Shown here: in pieces, positions 35,310 to 42,939 of the stretch
How the letters are laid out: every line of letters starts with the position of its first letter
Numbering within the stretch: the stretch's first letter is position 1
Source of the DNA: an uncultured Dorea sp.
GTDB taxonomy: Bacteria; Bacillota; Clostridia; Lachnospirales; Lachnospiraceae
DNA length: 64,000 bases
Direction of reading: 5' to 3'
Assembly (NCBI GenBank): GCA_910579925.1
Contig: CAJTVY010000001.1
Location: 62,001-126,000, forward strand
Position numbers and translations under genes: made by a program
The notes under the pieces: generated by a model
Databases searched by the model: none
The model's input: only the letters and a program-made list of their open reading frames with translations
Told to the model about the DNA's origin: nothing

Positions 35310-37574
35310 TTATTGTCCGTTCATCTTTTCAATCATCCCCAGAAGTTCTTCTTTACTGCAAAAGCCATAGGATACAACATTTCGAAGGGGCATACAGGCA
35401 ATCATTGCGGTATTCATTGCCTCGCTGATTGCAACATCGCCATCCTTGCGTTCACCAGAGGAAGACATTCCGAAAACCTGGCTCAGTTTCTGCTTAAAAT
35501 CTTCCACATATCCTGCCGTACGCTGATCTGCCAGTAATTCTCCCAGAGTTGTATTCATATGCACCTTAAGCGGAAGTATTTTCTGTGTTGTCATATGTAT
35601 CTTCCCGGTCAGCATAAGATCACGAGAAGAAGCTCCGATCAGAATCTCATAATCGCCGGAAGCGGCATACCAGTCCCCGATGGTCTCGTTATACCACGCA
35701 AAACTTCGGTAATCCAGCGTAAAGTGTACGGTCTTTGTCTCGCCGGGCAGCAGGGAAACTTTCTCATACCCTTTCAGCTCCCGCACAGGACGCCGGGCGG
35801 CGCAGGTCAGATCGCTGACATATAATTGTACGATCTCTTTGCCTTCCATATGTCCGGTGTTTGTCACATCTACAGAAACAGTCACTGTATCATGGTCTGT
35901 AATTTCGGATTTATCAATCTGCAGATGATCATAGGCAAAGCTTGTGTAAGAAAGTCCATAGCCAAATGGAAACGCCACTGGCATTTCTTTTGTATCGTAG
36001 TATCGGTATCCCACGAAGATACCTTCCTGGTATGTCACATTTTCTCCCTCTCCAAAGGAAAGATAGGACGGATTATCGGACAGCTTGAAAGGAATCGTCT
36101 CAGCCAGTTTCCCGCAGGGGCAGGATTTCCCGTATAGGATGTCAGCGACAGCTTCGCCTACGGCCTGTCCGCCCAGGTACGCTTCCAGAACACCTTTTAC
36201 GCTGGAAAGCCACGGCATTTCCACGGGAGAACCGTTGTGCAGGACGATAATGACCTCGGACTGTACAGAGAGAATCTGATTGATCAGCCGGTTCTGGCAA
36301 TCGGGCAGCCGCATATGAGAACGGTCGTAACCCTCAGACTCAAAACTGTCAGGAAGCCCGGCAAAGATGACTACTTTGTCTGCTTCTCTGGCAGCGTCTA
36401 CCGCTTCTTGGGCAAGGGTCTCATCGTAAATGTCTGCGTCAGCCGGAAATCCTTTGGCATAACGGACGTCTGCAGCCGGAGAAATACTGTCTAAGGCGCT
36501 GCTGACACGGAAGCTGTTGATATGGGAACTTCCGCCGCCCTGGAAACGAGGTTTCCTGGCAAATTCCCCGATAAATGCTATTTTTTCCGTCTCCTTTAAC
36601 GGAAGAATGGATTCATTTTTCAGAAGAACCATAGATTCCACTGCAATTTTCTTTGCAAGTTCATGGTCGGCTTCCAGTGTAAATTCCTGTTCCTCTCGAT
36701 GGTCTGTGTATTCAAACACGATGTTCAAAATACGTTCTACTGCCTGGTCAAGAATGCTTTCCTTGAGAGAGCCGTCCTTTACTGCGGCTACGATTTCCTT
36801 ATCATAAACGCCGCCGGAAGAGGGCATTTCCAGTTCAAGCCCGGCTATCAGCCCAGGCACGCGCTCGTTGACGGCGCCCCAGTCGGACATCACATATCCT
36901 TTGAAGCCCCATTCGTTACGCAGAACATCTGTCAGCAGCCAGGGATTTTCGGAGGCAAAGGTTCCGTTGATCCGGTTGTAGGAGCACATGAACGTGTAGG
37001 GCTGAGACTTTTTTACTGCGGTTTCGAATGCCGGGAAATAGATTTCGCGTAAGGTGCGTTCGTCTGCGTTGGAAGAAGAACTCATGCGGTTGTATTCCTG
37101 ATTATTTGCAGCAAAGTGCTTGATGGAGGTTCCCACATGATGTTCCTGTATCCCGTTTATGAAAGCGGCGGCAGTCTCGCCGGCAAGGTACGGGTCTTCG
37201 GAATAATATTCGAAATTACGTCCGCATAAGGGGGAACGCTTAATATTGACCGCAGGGCCAAGGACGACAGAAAGATCGTTGGCCTGGGCTTCCTTTCCGA
37301 TGGCATCTCCGAATTCATGCATGAGGTCGCGGTCAAAGGAGCAGGCGCTTAATACGGCAGGCGGGAAACATACGGCTTTGATACTGTCGTTGATTCCCAG
37401 GTGGTCGCCCTCCTCTTCCTGCTTGCGCAGTCCGTGGGGGCCGTCGCTTACCATTACACTGGGGATTCCCAGCCGCTCAACGCCTTTGAGGTGCCAGAAA
37501 TCAAGGCCGGAGCACATTCCGGCTTTTTCTTCCAGGGTCATCTGGCTGATCAGTTCTTTTACATTTCTTTTCAT
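35310..37574 (-). CDS. Glycoside hydrolase family 3 beta-glycosidase
   Basis: The ATG at 37574 follows AAGGAG and gives a 754-residue cytoplasmic enzyme. An earlier in-frame stretch to 37997 runs antisense to the AraC gene. Domains in order are the barrel with VSDGPHGLRKQ and FPPAVLSACSFD, the nucleophile in GYVMSDWGAV (Asp231), the alpha/beta sandwich from about residue 390 with RFQGGGSSHINS, and a fibronectin-III-like end with VTNTGHMEGKEIVQLYVSD. About 75 residues after that domain are atypical, with a repeat-like helical end (GELLADQRTAGYVEDF). It hydrolyses a beta-glucoside or xyloside. It is divergent from an AraC regulator that probably controls it. Confidence 0.9.
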   Translation of the reverse strand: MKRNVKELISQMTLEEKAGMCSGLDFWHLKGVERLGIPSVMVSDGPHGLRKQEEEGDHLGINDSIKAVCFPPAVLSACSFDRDLMHEFGDAIGKEAQANDLSVVLGPAVNIKRSPLCGRNFEYYSEDPYLAGETAAAFINGIQEHHVGTSIKHFAANNQEYNRMSSSSNADERTLREIYFPAFETAVKKSQPYTFMCSYNRINGTFASENPWLLTDVLRNEWGFKGYVMSDWGAVNERVPGLIAGLELEMPSSGGVYDKEIVAAVKDGSLKESILDQAVERILNIVFEYTDHREEQEFTLEADHELAKKIAVESMVLLKNESILPLKETEKIAFIGEFARKPRFQGGGSSHINSFRVSSALDSISPAADVRYAKGFPADADIYDETLAQEAVDAAREADKVVIFAGLPDSFESEGYDRSHMRLPDCQNRLINQILSVQSEVIIVLHNGSPVEMPWLSSVKGVLEAYLGGQAVGEAVADILYGKSCPCGKLAETIPFKLSDNPSYLSFGEGENVTYQEGIFVGYRYYDTKEMPVAFPFGYGLSYTSFAYDHLQIDKSEITDHDTVTVSVDVTNTGHMEGKEIVQLYVSDLTCAARRPVRELKGYEKVSLLPGETKTVHFTLDYRSFAWYNETIGDWYAASGDYEILIGASSRDLMLTGKIHMTTQKILPLKVHMNTTLGELLADQRTAGYVEDFKQKLSQVFGMSSSGERKDGDVAISEAMNTAMIACMPLRNVVSYGFCSKEELLGMIEKMNGQ

Positions 37575-37653
37575 GATGGCTATCTCCTTTTTTAAAGATA
37601 TTGTTTTCAGTAATTTTAATGTATCAGTTATAGAAGGAAAGATATAGTATTTT

Positions 37654-37679
37654 CTTGTGAAAAATGTTAAAATCTTGTG
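37654..37679. promoter_or_regulatory. Direct repeats between the GH3 and AraC genes, candidate AraC half-sites
   Basis: CTTGTG occurs at 37654-37659 and 37674-37679, 20 bases apart and flanked by similar A/T bases (TTTTCTTGTGAAAA and AAATCTTGTGGTAA). Two direct half-sites two helical turns apart suit a dimeric AraC-type activator. They sit about 80 bases upstream of the GH3 start. Confidence 0.4.
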
Positions 37680-37762
37680 GTAAGGATAAAATTTTTCGGC
37701 GGACGATGTATAGTGAGGTTTGGCGCGGTATTTTCGTAGGATAGGATAATCAGGGGCAAGAG

Positions 37763-38503
37763 ATGAGGAAAAGGGAAACAGATTTTCTGGAGGCGTACAG
37801 GGGATATAGTTTATTTGAGAGAAGGGAACTGGTGCAGCCGCACATGTCTTATGCATATGAGAAGGAGAAATGCCGGGTGATCCGGGAGGGGAGGGTTGAT
37901 CTGATGGATTCTGTGACCCGGATGCCGCCGGACGGGACGGAAGGTGTTCTGTCAAAGAATGCGCTCCGCCATCAGAAGAATATGCTGATTGCCGCAATTA
38001 CCATATTTACCCGTTCGGCCATGGACGGGGGACTGCCGGAGGAACTGGCATATGCTATGAGTGACAGCTATATTCTGAAGGGAGAGGAGTGCACTTCGGT
38101 TGAAGAGCTGAATAGACTCAGCGACCGGGCGTTCCGGGAATACACTTATGCGGTGGCGGGGAACAGGCATTACAGCGGCAAGATCGAGGAGGCGCTGCAC
38201 TATATTACGATTCATCTCCATGAGAAGGTAACGCTGGAAAAAGTGGCGGAGGCAGTCGGTTTAAGCGCTTGCCATCTGTCTCGGATATTCAAGAAGGAAG
38301 TTGGGACGTCCATGGTGGATTATGTGCAGAAGGAGAGGGTCGAGGCGGCGAAGCATATGCTGGTCAATTCGGATGAGACGCTGGCGGCAATCAGCCAGTA
38401 CCTGTATTTTTCGACCCAGAGTTATTTTATCAGGATATTTAAGAAATATACGGGGGTGACTCCGGGGCAGTATCGGCGAAGCCATTCATTAGAATTGTTG
38501 TAA
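37763..38503 (+). CDS. AraC-family transcriptional regulator
   Basis: The 246-residue protein ends with a complete AraC DNA-binding domain of two helix-turn-helix units: ITIHLHEKVTLEKVAEAVGLSACHLSRIFKKEVGTS, then YLYFSTQSYFIRIFKKYTGVTPGQYRR. The N-terminal 140 residues are not the usual cupin. They resemble the helical sensor region of AraC proteins seen in Lachnospiraceae, whose ligand is unknown. It is divergent from the GH3 gene and most likely activates it in response to a beta-glycoside. The ribosome site is weak. A structured palindrome begins within the stop codon. Confidence 0.87.
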   Translation: MRKRETDFLEAYRGYSLFERRELVQPHMSYAYEKEKCRVIREGRVDLMDSVTRMPPDGTEGVLSKNALRHQKNMLIAAITIFTRSAMDGGLPEELAYAMSDSYILKGEECTSVEELNRLSDRAFREYTYAVAGNRHYSGKIEEALHYITIHLHEKVTLEKVAEAVGLSACHLSRIFKKEVGTSMVDYVQKERVEAAKHMLVNSDETLAAISQYLYFSTQSYFIRIFKKYTGVTPGQYRRSHSLELL

Positions 38504-38589
38504 CGGTTTAGCCTGCAACTGCGCACTTTCTGCGCAGTTAGCAGCCAATGAATGTGAGCAGCCAGGAATCTAGAAGGCTGAACTGTTAC
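38500..38589 (+). repeat. Structured palindromic element with nested hairpins
   Basis: GTAACGGTTTAGCC at 38500-38513 pairs along all 14 bases with GGCTGAACTGTTAC at 38576-38589 if two G-U wobbles are allowed. Within it a perfect 9-bp hairpin, AACTGCGCA-CTTTC-TGCGCAGTT, occupies 38517-38539. No T run follows, so it is not an ordinary terminator. It looks like an extragenic palindromic repeat or a structured RNA. Confidence 0.6.
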
Positions 38590-38711
38590 GGATTGTTTAA
38601 TAATAACATAACAAATAATTTGATATTATTTGTCAAATATGCTATAATAATACAAAAGAGTTGCAAAAGACACATAACAAAAAATAAAGTAAGTCCTGCA
38701 TTTGGGGAGGG

Positions 38712-39338
38712 GTGACGCATGAAGTGAAATTGGGCGAATTGGCGACAATCAAAACCGGATTAGTGGTGGCAAGAAAGCAAGCAAGAAAGACGTGTGATGA
38801 AGCGGCAAGGTATAAACAACTGAATCTGCGCTGTATTCATCCGGAGGGATATATTGAGGCGGCGTATTTAGAGGAGTTTTGTGCAAAAGAAATACTTAAA
38901 GCAGGCTATTTGACACAATCCGGAGATATTGTGGTAAGGCTTACGGCGCCGTATACGGCTGTGCTGATTGACGAGGCGTGGGAGGGCATCTTGGTTCCTT
39001 CTCATTTTGTAATAATACGGTCTGACAGGAACCGGCTGCAGCCGGAATATTTGTATTGGCTGTTGAATACCGGCAGGATACGGGAGAAACTACAGCAGAA
39101 TATCAGCAGTATTATGATTGGAACCGTAAAGCCAAGGTCATATGCGCACCTCGAGATAGAGCTGCCCGGCATGAAGCAGCAGCAAAGAATTGCGCGGTTT
39201 CATTTTCTGGCAAAAAGAGAACTTGATTTGCTGGAGCAGTTGAAGGAACAGAAGAGATTATATTATGACGCCGCGATAGACAGAATCCATAGAGAGACAG
39301 GGGAAAAAGATTATGAAGACGACAAAGAGCGATATTGA
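38712..39338 (+). CDS. Half-size type I restriction specificity subunit (single target-recognition domain)
   Basis: The protein (208 residues) has one target-recognition domain (VKLGELATIKTG, GYLTQSGDIVVRL, ILVPSHFVIIRSD, YLYWLLNTG, IMIGTVKPRSYAHLEIELP) and one coiled-coil spacer (QQRIARFHFLAKRELDLLEQLKEQKRLYYDAAI). Full HsdS proteins have two of each. Half subunits can dimerise to recognise a symmetric site. The GTG at 38712 sits very close to GGGGAGG; a GTG at 38724 has better spacing. It overlaps the methylase gene by 26 bases. A separate, full-size S gene lies downstream, so this operon has two specificity proteins. Confidence 0.75.
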   Translation: MTHEVKLGELATIKTGLVVARKQARKTCDEAARYKQLNLRCIHPEGYIEAAYLEEFCAKEILKAGYLTQSGDIVVRLTAPYTAVLIDEAWEGILVPSHFVIIRSDRNRLQPEYLYWLLNTGRIREKLQQNISSIMIGTVKPRSYAHLEIELPGMKQQQRIARFHFLAKRELDLLEQLKEQKRLYYDAAIDRIHRETGEKDYEDDKERY

Positions 39339-40842
39339 AAGTGTGTTATGGAAAGCCTGCGACAGTTTCCGGGGGAAGATAGACAGTTCCCGGTATAAAG
39401 ATTATATTCTGTCTATGCTTTTCGTTAAATATTTAAGCGACGTTTGTATAGAGACAAAAGAGAAATACATGAGGCAGTATGCGGGTGATGAACTCCGTGT
39501 GAAGAGGGCGATGGGAAGAGAGGCGTTTACGCTGGATGAGGATGCAACATTCAATTATCTGTATGAGAATCGGAATGACTCGGAGATTGGGCAGAAGATT
39601 AATATTGCATTGAACAGCATTGAAGAGCATAACAGCGGTAAATTAAGGAATGTGTTTCGGGCGATTGATTTTAACTCTCCTGTGGATTTCGGCGAAAAAA
39701 AGGAGAAGAATGCAATATTGAAGAATATTCTTGCCGATTTTCATACGTTGGATTTGCGTCCGGCCGTGCTTGAAAGTAACGACATTATAGGAGATGCGTA
39801 TGAATACATGATTGCAAATTTTGCATCGGATGCCGGAAAGAAAGGCGGGGAATTCTTTACCCCAAGCCAGGTGTCAAAGTTGGTTGCAAGGCTGGCAGAA
39901 CCAGGGATGAACGACCGGATTTACGACCCGGCCTGCGGAAGCGGAGGATTATTGCTGAAGGCGTATGCGCAGGCAGGAACGAAAAAGGTTGCAATCTATG
40001 GCCAGGAAAAAAATATGCAGACGTGGGCGTTGTGCAGTATGAACATGTTCCTGCATGGAATTGACGATGCAAGAATCTGGCAGGGGGATACGTTATCGAA
40101 TCCGCAGAATTTGGAGGATGATAAGTTAATGACATTTCAGGTGGTGGTTGCGAATCCGCCCTTCAGCCTTGATAAATGGGACAGCGGGTTTCTGCCGGAC
40201 GCCACGGACGAAAAGAAGAAGCCTAAGATGTCGGCTGAACTTGACATGTACCATCGCTTTGACTGGGGGGTTCCGCCGTCTAGTAAGGGAGATTATGCAT
40301 TTGTCCTCCACATGCTGAATTGCCTGGATGCAGAGAACGGGAGGATGGCAGTCGTGCTGCCCCATGGCGTTCTGTTCAGGGAGGCGTCGGAAGGAAGAAT
40401 CCGCAGGCAGATTGTAGATTTTAATTTGTTGGATGCAGTGATCGGTCTTCCGGCCAATTTGTTTTACGGCACTTCAATTCCGGCATGTATCCTTGTATTT
40501 AAGAAGAATCGGAAACGACGGGACGTGTTGTTTATAGATGCCAGCGGGGAGGGGCATTTTGAAAAAGGGAAGAACCAGAATGTCTTGCGGGATGAAGATA
40601 TCGACGCAATTGTTTCTGCATACAAAGCGTTTGATACAATAGATAAGTATTCTTATGTGGCTTCGTATGACGAGGTGAAAGAGAATGGATACAATTTGAA
40701 TATTCCGCGGTATGTAGATACATTTGAAGAGGAAGAGATGGTAGATATTGAGGAGGTTCGGGGGAATATTGCAAGTATTGAGGCGGAACTAAAAGAAGTG
40801 CAGGCGCAGATGGATGTATATTTAAAGGAGCTGGGGTTATGA
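39313..40842 (+). CDS. hsdM: Type I restriction-modification DNA methylase subunit M
   Basis: The 509-residue enzyme transfers a methyl group from S-adenosylmethionine to adenine N6 within the site chosen by S. The N-terminal HsdM domain (SVLWKACDSFRGKIDSSRYKDYIL) leads to the catalytic domain with FFTPSQVSKLVARL, motif I DPACGSGGLLLKAY and motif IV NPPF at residues 281-284. A helical C-terminus (ASIEAELKEVQAQMDVYLKEL) probably contacts the S coiled coil. It overlaps the half-S gene by 26 bases and DinD by 4 bases, so all are translated as one operon. Confidence 0.95.
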   Translation: MKTTKSDIESVLWKACDSFRGKIDSSRYKDYILSMLFVKYLSDVCIETKEKYMRQYAGDELRVKRAMGREAFTLDEDATFNYLYENRNDSEIGQKINIALNSIEEHNSGKLRNVFRAIDFNSPVDFGEKKEKNAILKNILADFHTLDLRPAVLESNDIIGDAYEYMIANFASDAGKKGGEFFTPSQVSKLVARLAEPGMNDRIYDPACGSGGLLLKAYAQAGTKKVAIYGQEKNMQTWALCSMNMFLHGIDDARIWQGDTLSNPQNLEDDKLMTFQVVVANPPFSLDKWDSGFLPDATDEKKKPKMSAELDMYHRFDWGVPPSSKGDYAFVLHMLNCLDAENGRMAVVLPHGVLFREASEGRIRRQIVDFNLLDAVIGLPANLFYGTSIPACILVFKKNRKRRDVLFIDASGEGHFEKGKNQNVLRDEDIDAIVSAYKAFDTIDKYSYVASYDEVKENGYNLNIPRYVDTFEEEEMVDIEEVRGNIASIEAELKEVQAQMDVYLKELGL

Positions 40843-41675
40843 GTGAGCAGAGGATGGAGTATAGGGAAGCTGTTTTTGAGAATATTAAGCATGTGAATGA
40901 GAATGGACAAGAGTTCTGGTATGCGCGGGAGCTGCAGAAGACATTGGAGTATACGGAGTTTAATAAGTTTTTGCCGGTTATAAAAAAGGCTATGAAAGCA
41001 TGTGAACAGAGCGGGAATGATGTAGAAGACCATTTCGCCGAGGTGAGCGAGATGGTCAGAATAGGAAGCGGCGTGGTCAGGGAATTTGACAGCTATGAAT
41101 TGTCAAGATATGCATGTTATCTAATTGTGATGAATGGAGATATTCGAAAAAAGGTAATCTCTTTGGGACAAACATATTTTGCCGTAAAAACGAGACAGCA
41201 GGAATTGATGGAAGAATATGAGAATCTGGATGAAGACCAGAAGCGGCTTGCTGTCCGCAACGAGATGAAAGAACATAACAAGTCTCTGGCTGATGCCGCT
41301 AAAAATGCAGGTGTGGAGAAGCCTTCAGACTATGCAGTTTTTCAGAACAGAGGATATCAAGGGTTATACGGCGGTCTGGGAGTGAAAGAGATACATACAA
41401 GAAAAGGATTGAAGAAGAGCCAGAAGATTCTTGACCATATGGGGAGTACGGAGCTTGCGGCAAATCTCTTCCGCGCCACGCAGACGGATGAAAAGCTGAG
41501 ACGTGAGCAGGTGAAAGGAAAGGGGGCAGCCGGCGAGGTTCACTATGAAGTAGGTAAGAAAGTCAGACAGACGATTGCGGAACTGGGAGGAACCATGCCG
41601 GAAGATTTGCCGACGCCAAGGAAGAGCATTAAGCAGATTGAGAGAGAAGAAGCCAAGAGACTGGAACAGGCGTAG
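40839..41675 (+). CDS. dinD: DNA damage-inducible protein D
   Basis: The protein of 278 residues matches DinD over its length: ENGQEFWYARELQKTLEYTEFNKFLPVIKKA, FDSYELSRYACYLIVMNGD, YFAVKTRQQEL and the DYAVFQNRGYQGLYGG region. DinD is an SOS-regulated gene in enteric bacteria; it is reported to restrain RecA-DNA filaments. Its insertion between hsdM and hsdS recurs in type I operons, where it may link restriction with the damage response or prevent self-damage. There is no LexA box of its own visible here, and it is coupled to hsdM by a 4-base overlap. Confidence 0.85.
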   Translation: MSEQRMEYREAVFENIKHVNENGQEFWYARELQKTLEYTEFNKFLPVIKKAMKACEQSGNDVEDHFAEVSEMVRIGSGVVREFDSYELSRYACYLIVMNGDIRKKVISLGQTYFAVKTRQQELMEEYENLDEDQKRLAVRNEMKEHNKSLADAAKNAGVEKPSDYAVFQNRGYQGLYGGLGVKEIHTRKGLKKSQKILDHMGSTELAANLFRATQTDEKLRREQVKGKGAAGEVHYEVGKKVRQTIAELGGTMPEDLPTPRKSIKQIEREEAKRLEQA

Positions 41676-41692
41676 AACGGCGGTGGAGGAAA

Positions 41693-42925
41693 GTGAGAAA
41701 AGACATAAGAGAACGGATTGATAGGATAAAGAGGGGGGAGGTTCCGGAAGGGTATAAGAAGACTAGATTAGGTATTATTCCAGAGAGTTGGGAAGTAAAA
41801 AGAGTGAAAGAGTCCGTTAGAATAAGAAATAATTTGCGGACGCCTATCAGCAAAGAAGTGCGGGAGACAATAAAAGGAGAATACCCGTATTATGGACCAA
41901 CACAAATACAAGATTATATTAATAGTTATACGATAGAAGGCGCATCAGTTCTTATTGGAGAAGATGGTGACCATTTCCTGAAATATCGCGATAAGGAGAT
42001 GACTATGTATGTAGACGGAAAGTATTCTGTAAATAACCATGCACATGTTATCCAGGAAAGAGGAGACTGTGATATCAAGTGGTTTATGTATATATTCCAG
42101 CATAGGAATCTATTCAATTCAATAACTCGTCAAGGCGCCGGAAGATATAAATTAACCAAGGATTCATTAGAAAAGATATATATGTGTGTTCCTGACAGAA
42201 AAGAACAGGAAAGAATTATAGAGATTTTAGAAAAGTATGATTTGATTATAGATTTGATGAAAAAAAAGTCTAAATATGTTATAAAAGCGAAAAAATGGCT
42301 CATGCAAAACTTACTTACAGGAAAGAGGCGGTTGGCAGGATTCCATTCTTTATGGGAGAAAGTATTAATAAAAGATATAGTACTTGAAGGTTCAAAAGAA
42401 AAAGTAGATGATATAAAGGCGTATAAAAAGATAAAGATAAAATTGAATTTTGGGGGAATAGAATTTTTAAATACATGCCGTAAAATGGCAGATACTCGTC
42501 CTTTTTATGTTAGAAAAAAAGGCGAAATTATAGTTGGTAAACAAAATTATTTTCATGGTAGCATAGCTATTGTTGATGAAGAATTTGATGGAACAATTTG
42601 TTCAAATGCTATCATGAGCTTTCTGGTTAAAGAGAATTGTTGTGATAAATATTTTTTGTTGTATTATTTGAGCCAAACGGATTATATTAATAAAAAAAGT
42701 TTTTTTGCAAATGGTACAGGACAAAAGGAATTGTCAGAAAATGATTTCCTTAATTTTGATATTAGATTACCGGAGCTTGAAGAACAAAAAGCAATCGCCC
42801 AAGTCCTTGCTACCGCAGACCGAGAAATAGAGTTATTAAAGAAACAATTAGAACAGATAAAGCGAGAGAAAAAAGCAATGATGCAGCTTCTCTTAACAGG
42901 AATCGTACGAGTGGATGAAAAGTAA
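41693..42925 (+). CDS. hsdS: Type I restriction-modification specificity subunit S (full length)
   Basis: The GTG start at 41693 is set by GGTGGAGGAAA just upstream. The protein has 410 residues with two target-recognition domains, each followed by a conserved helix. The first domain covers about residues 20-165 and ends with DRKEQERIIEILEKYDLIIDLMKKK. The second covers about residues 220-355 and ends with ELEEQKAIAQVLATADREIELLKKQ. It decides the bipartite DNA site for both methylation and restriction. The second recognition domain is strikingly AT-rich, which suggests domain exchange from another source. Confidence 0.92.
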   Translation: MRKDIRERIDRIKRGEVPEGYKKTRLGIIPESWEVKRVKESVRIRNNLRTPISKEVRETIKGEYPYYGPTQIQDYINSYTIEGASVLIGEDGDHFLKYRDKEMTMYVDGKYSVNNHAHVIQERGDCDIKWFMYIFQHRNLFNSITRQGAGRYKLTKDSLEKIYMCVPDRKEQERIIEILEKYDLIIDLMKKKSKYVIKAKKWLMQNLLTGKRRLAGFHSLWEKVLIKDIVLEGSKEKVDDIKAYKKIKIKLNFGGIEFLNTCRKMADTRPFYVRKKGEIIVGKQNYFHGSIAIVDEEFDGTICSNAIMSFLVKENCCDKYFLLYYLSQTDYINKKSFFANGTGQKELSENDFLNFDIRLPELEEQKAIAQVLATADREIELLKKQLEQIKREKKAMMQLLLTGIVRVDEK

Positions 42926-42939
42926 AGAACGGTGAGAGA

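Noticed and set aside
35310..37997. A longer GH3 protein of 895 residues starting at 37997
   Set aside because: The extra 141 codons run antisense through the AraC gene and lack GH3 similarity. AAGGAG marks the start at 37574.
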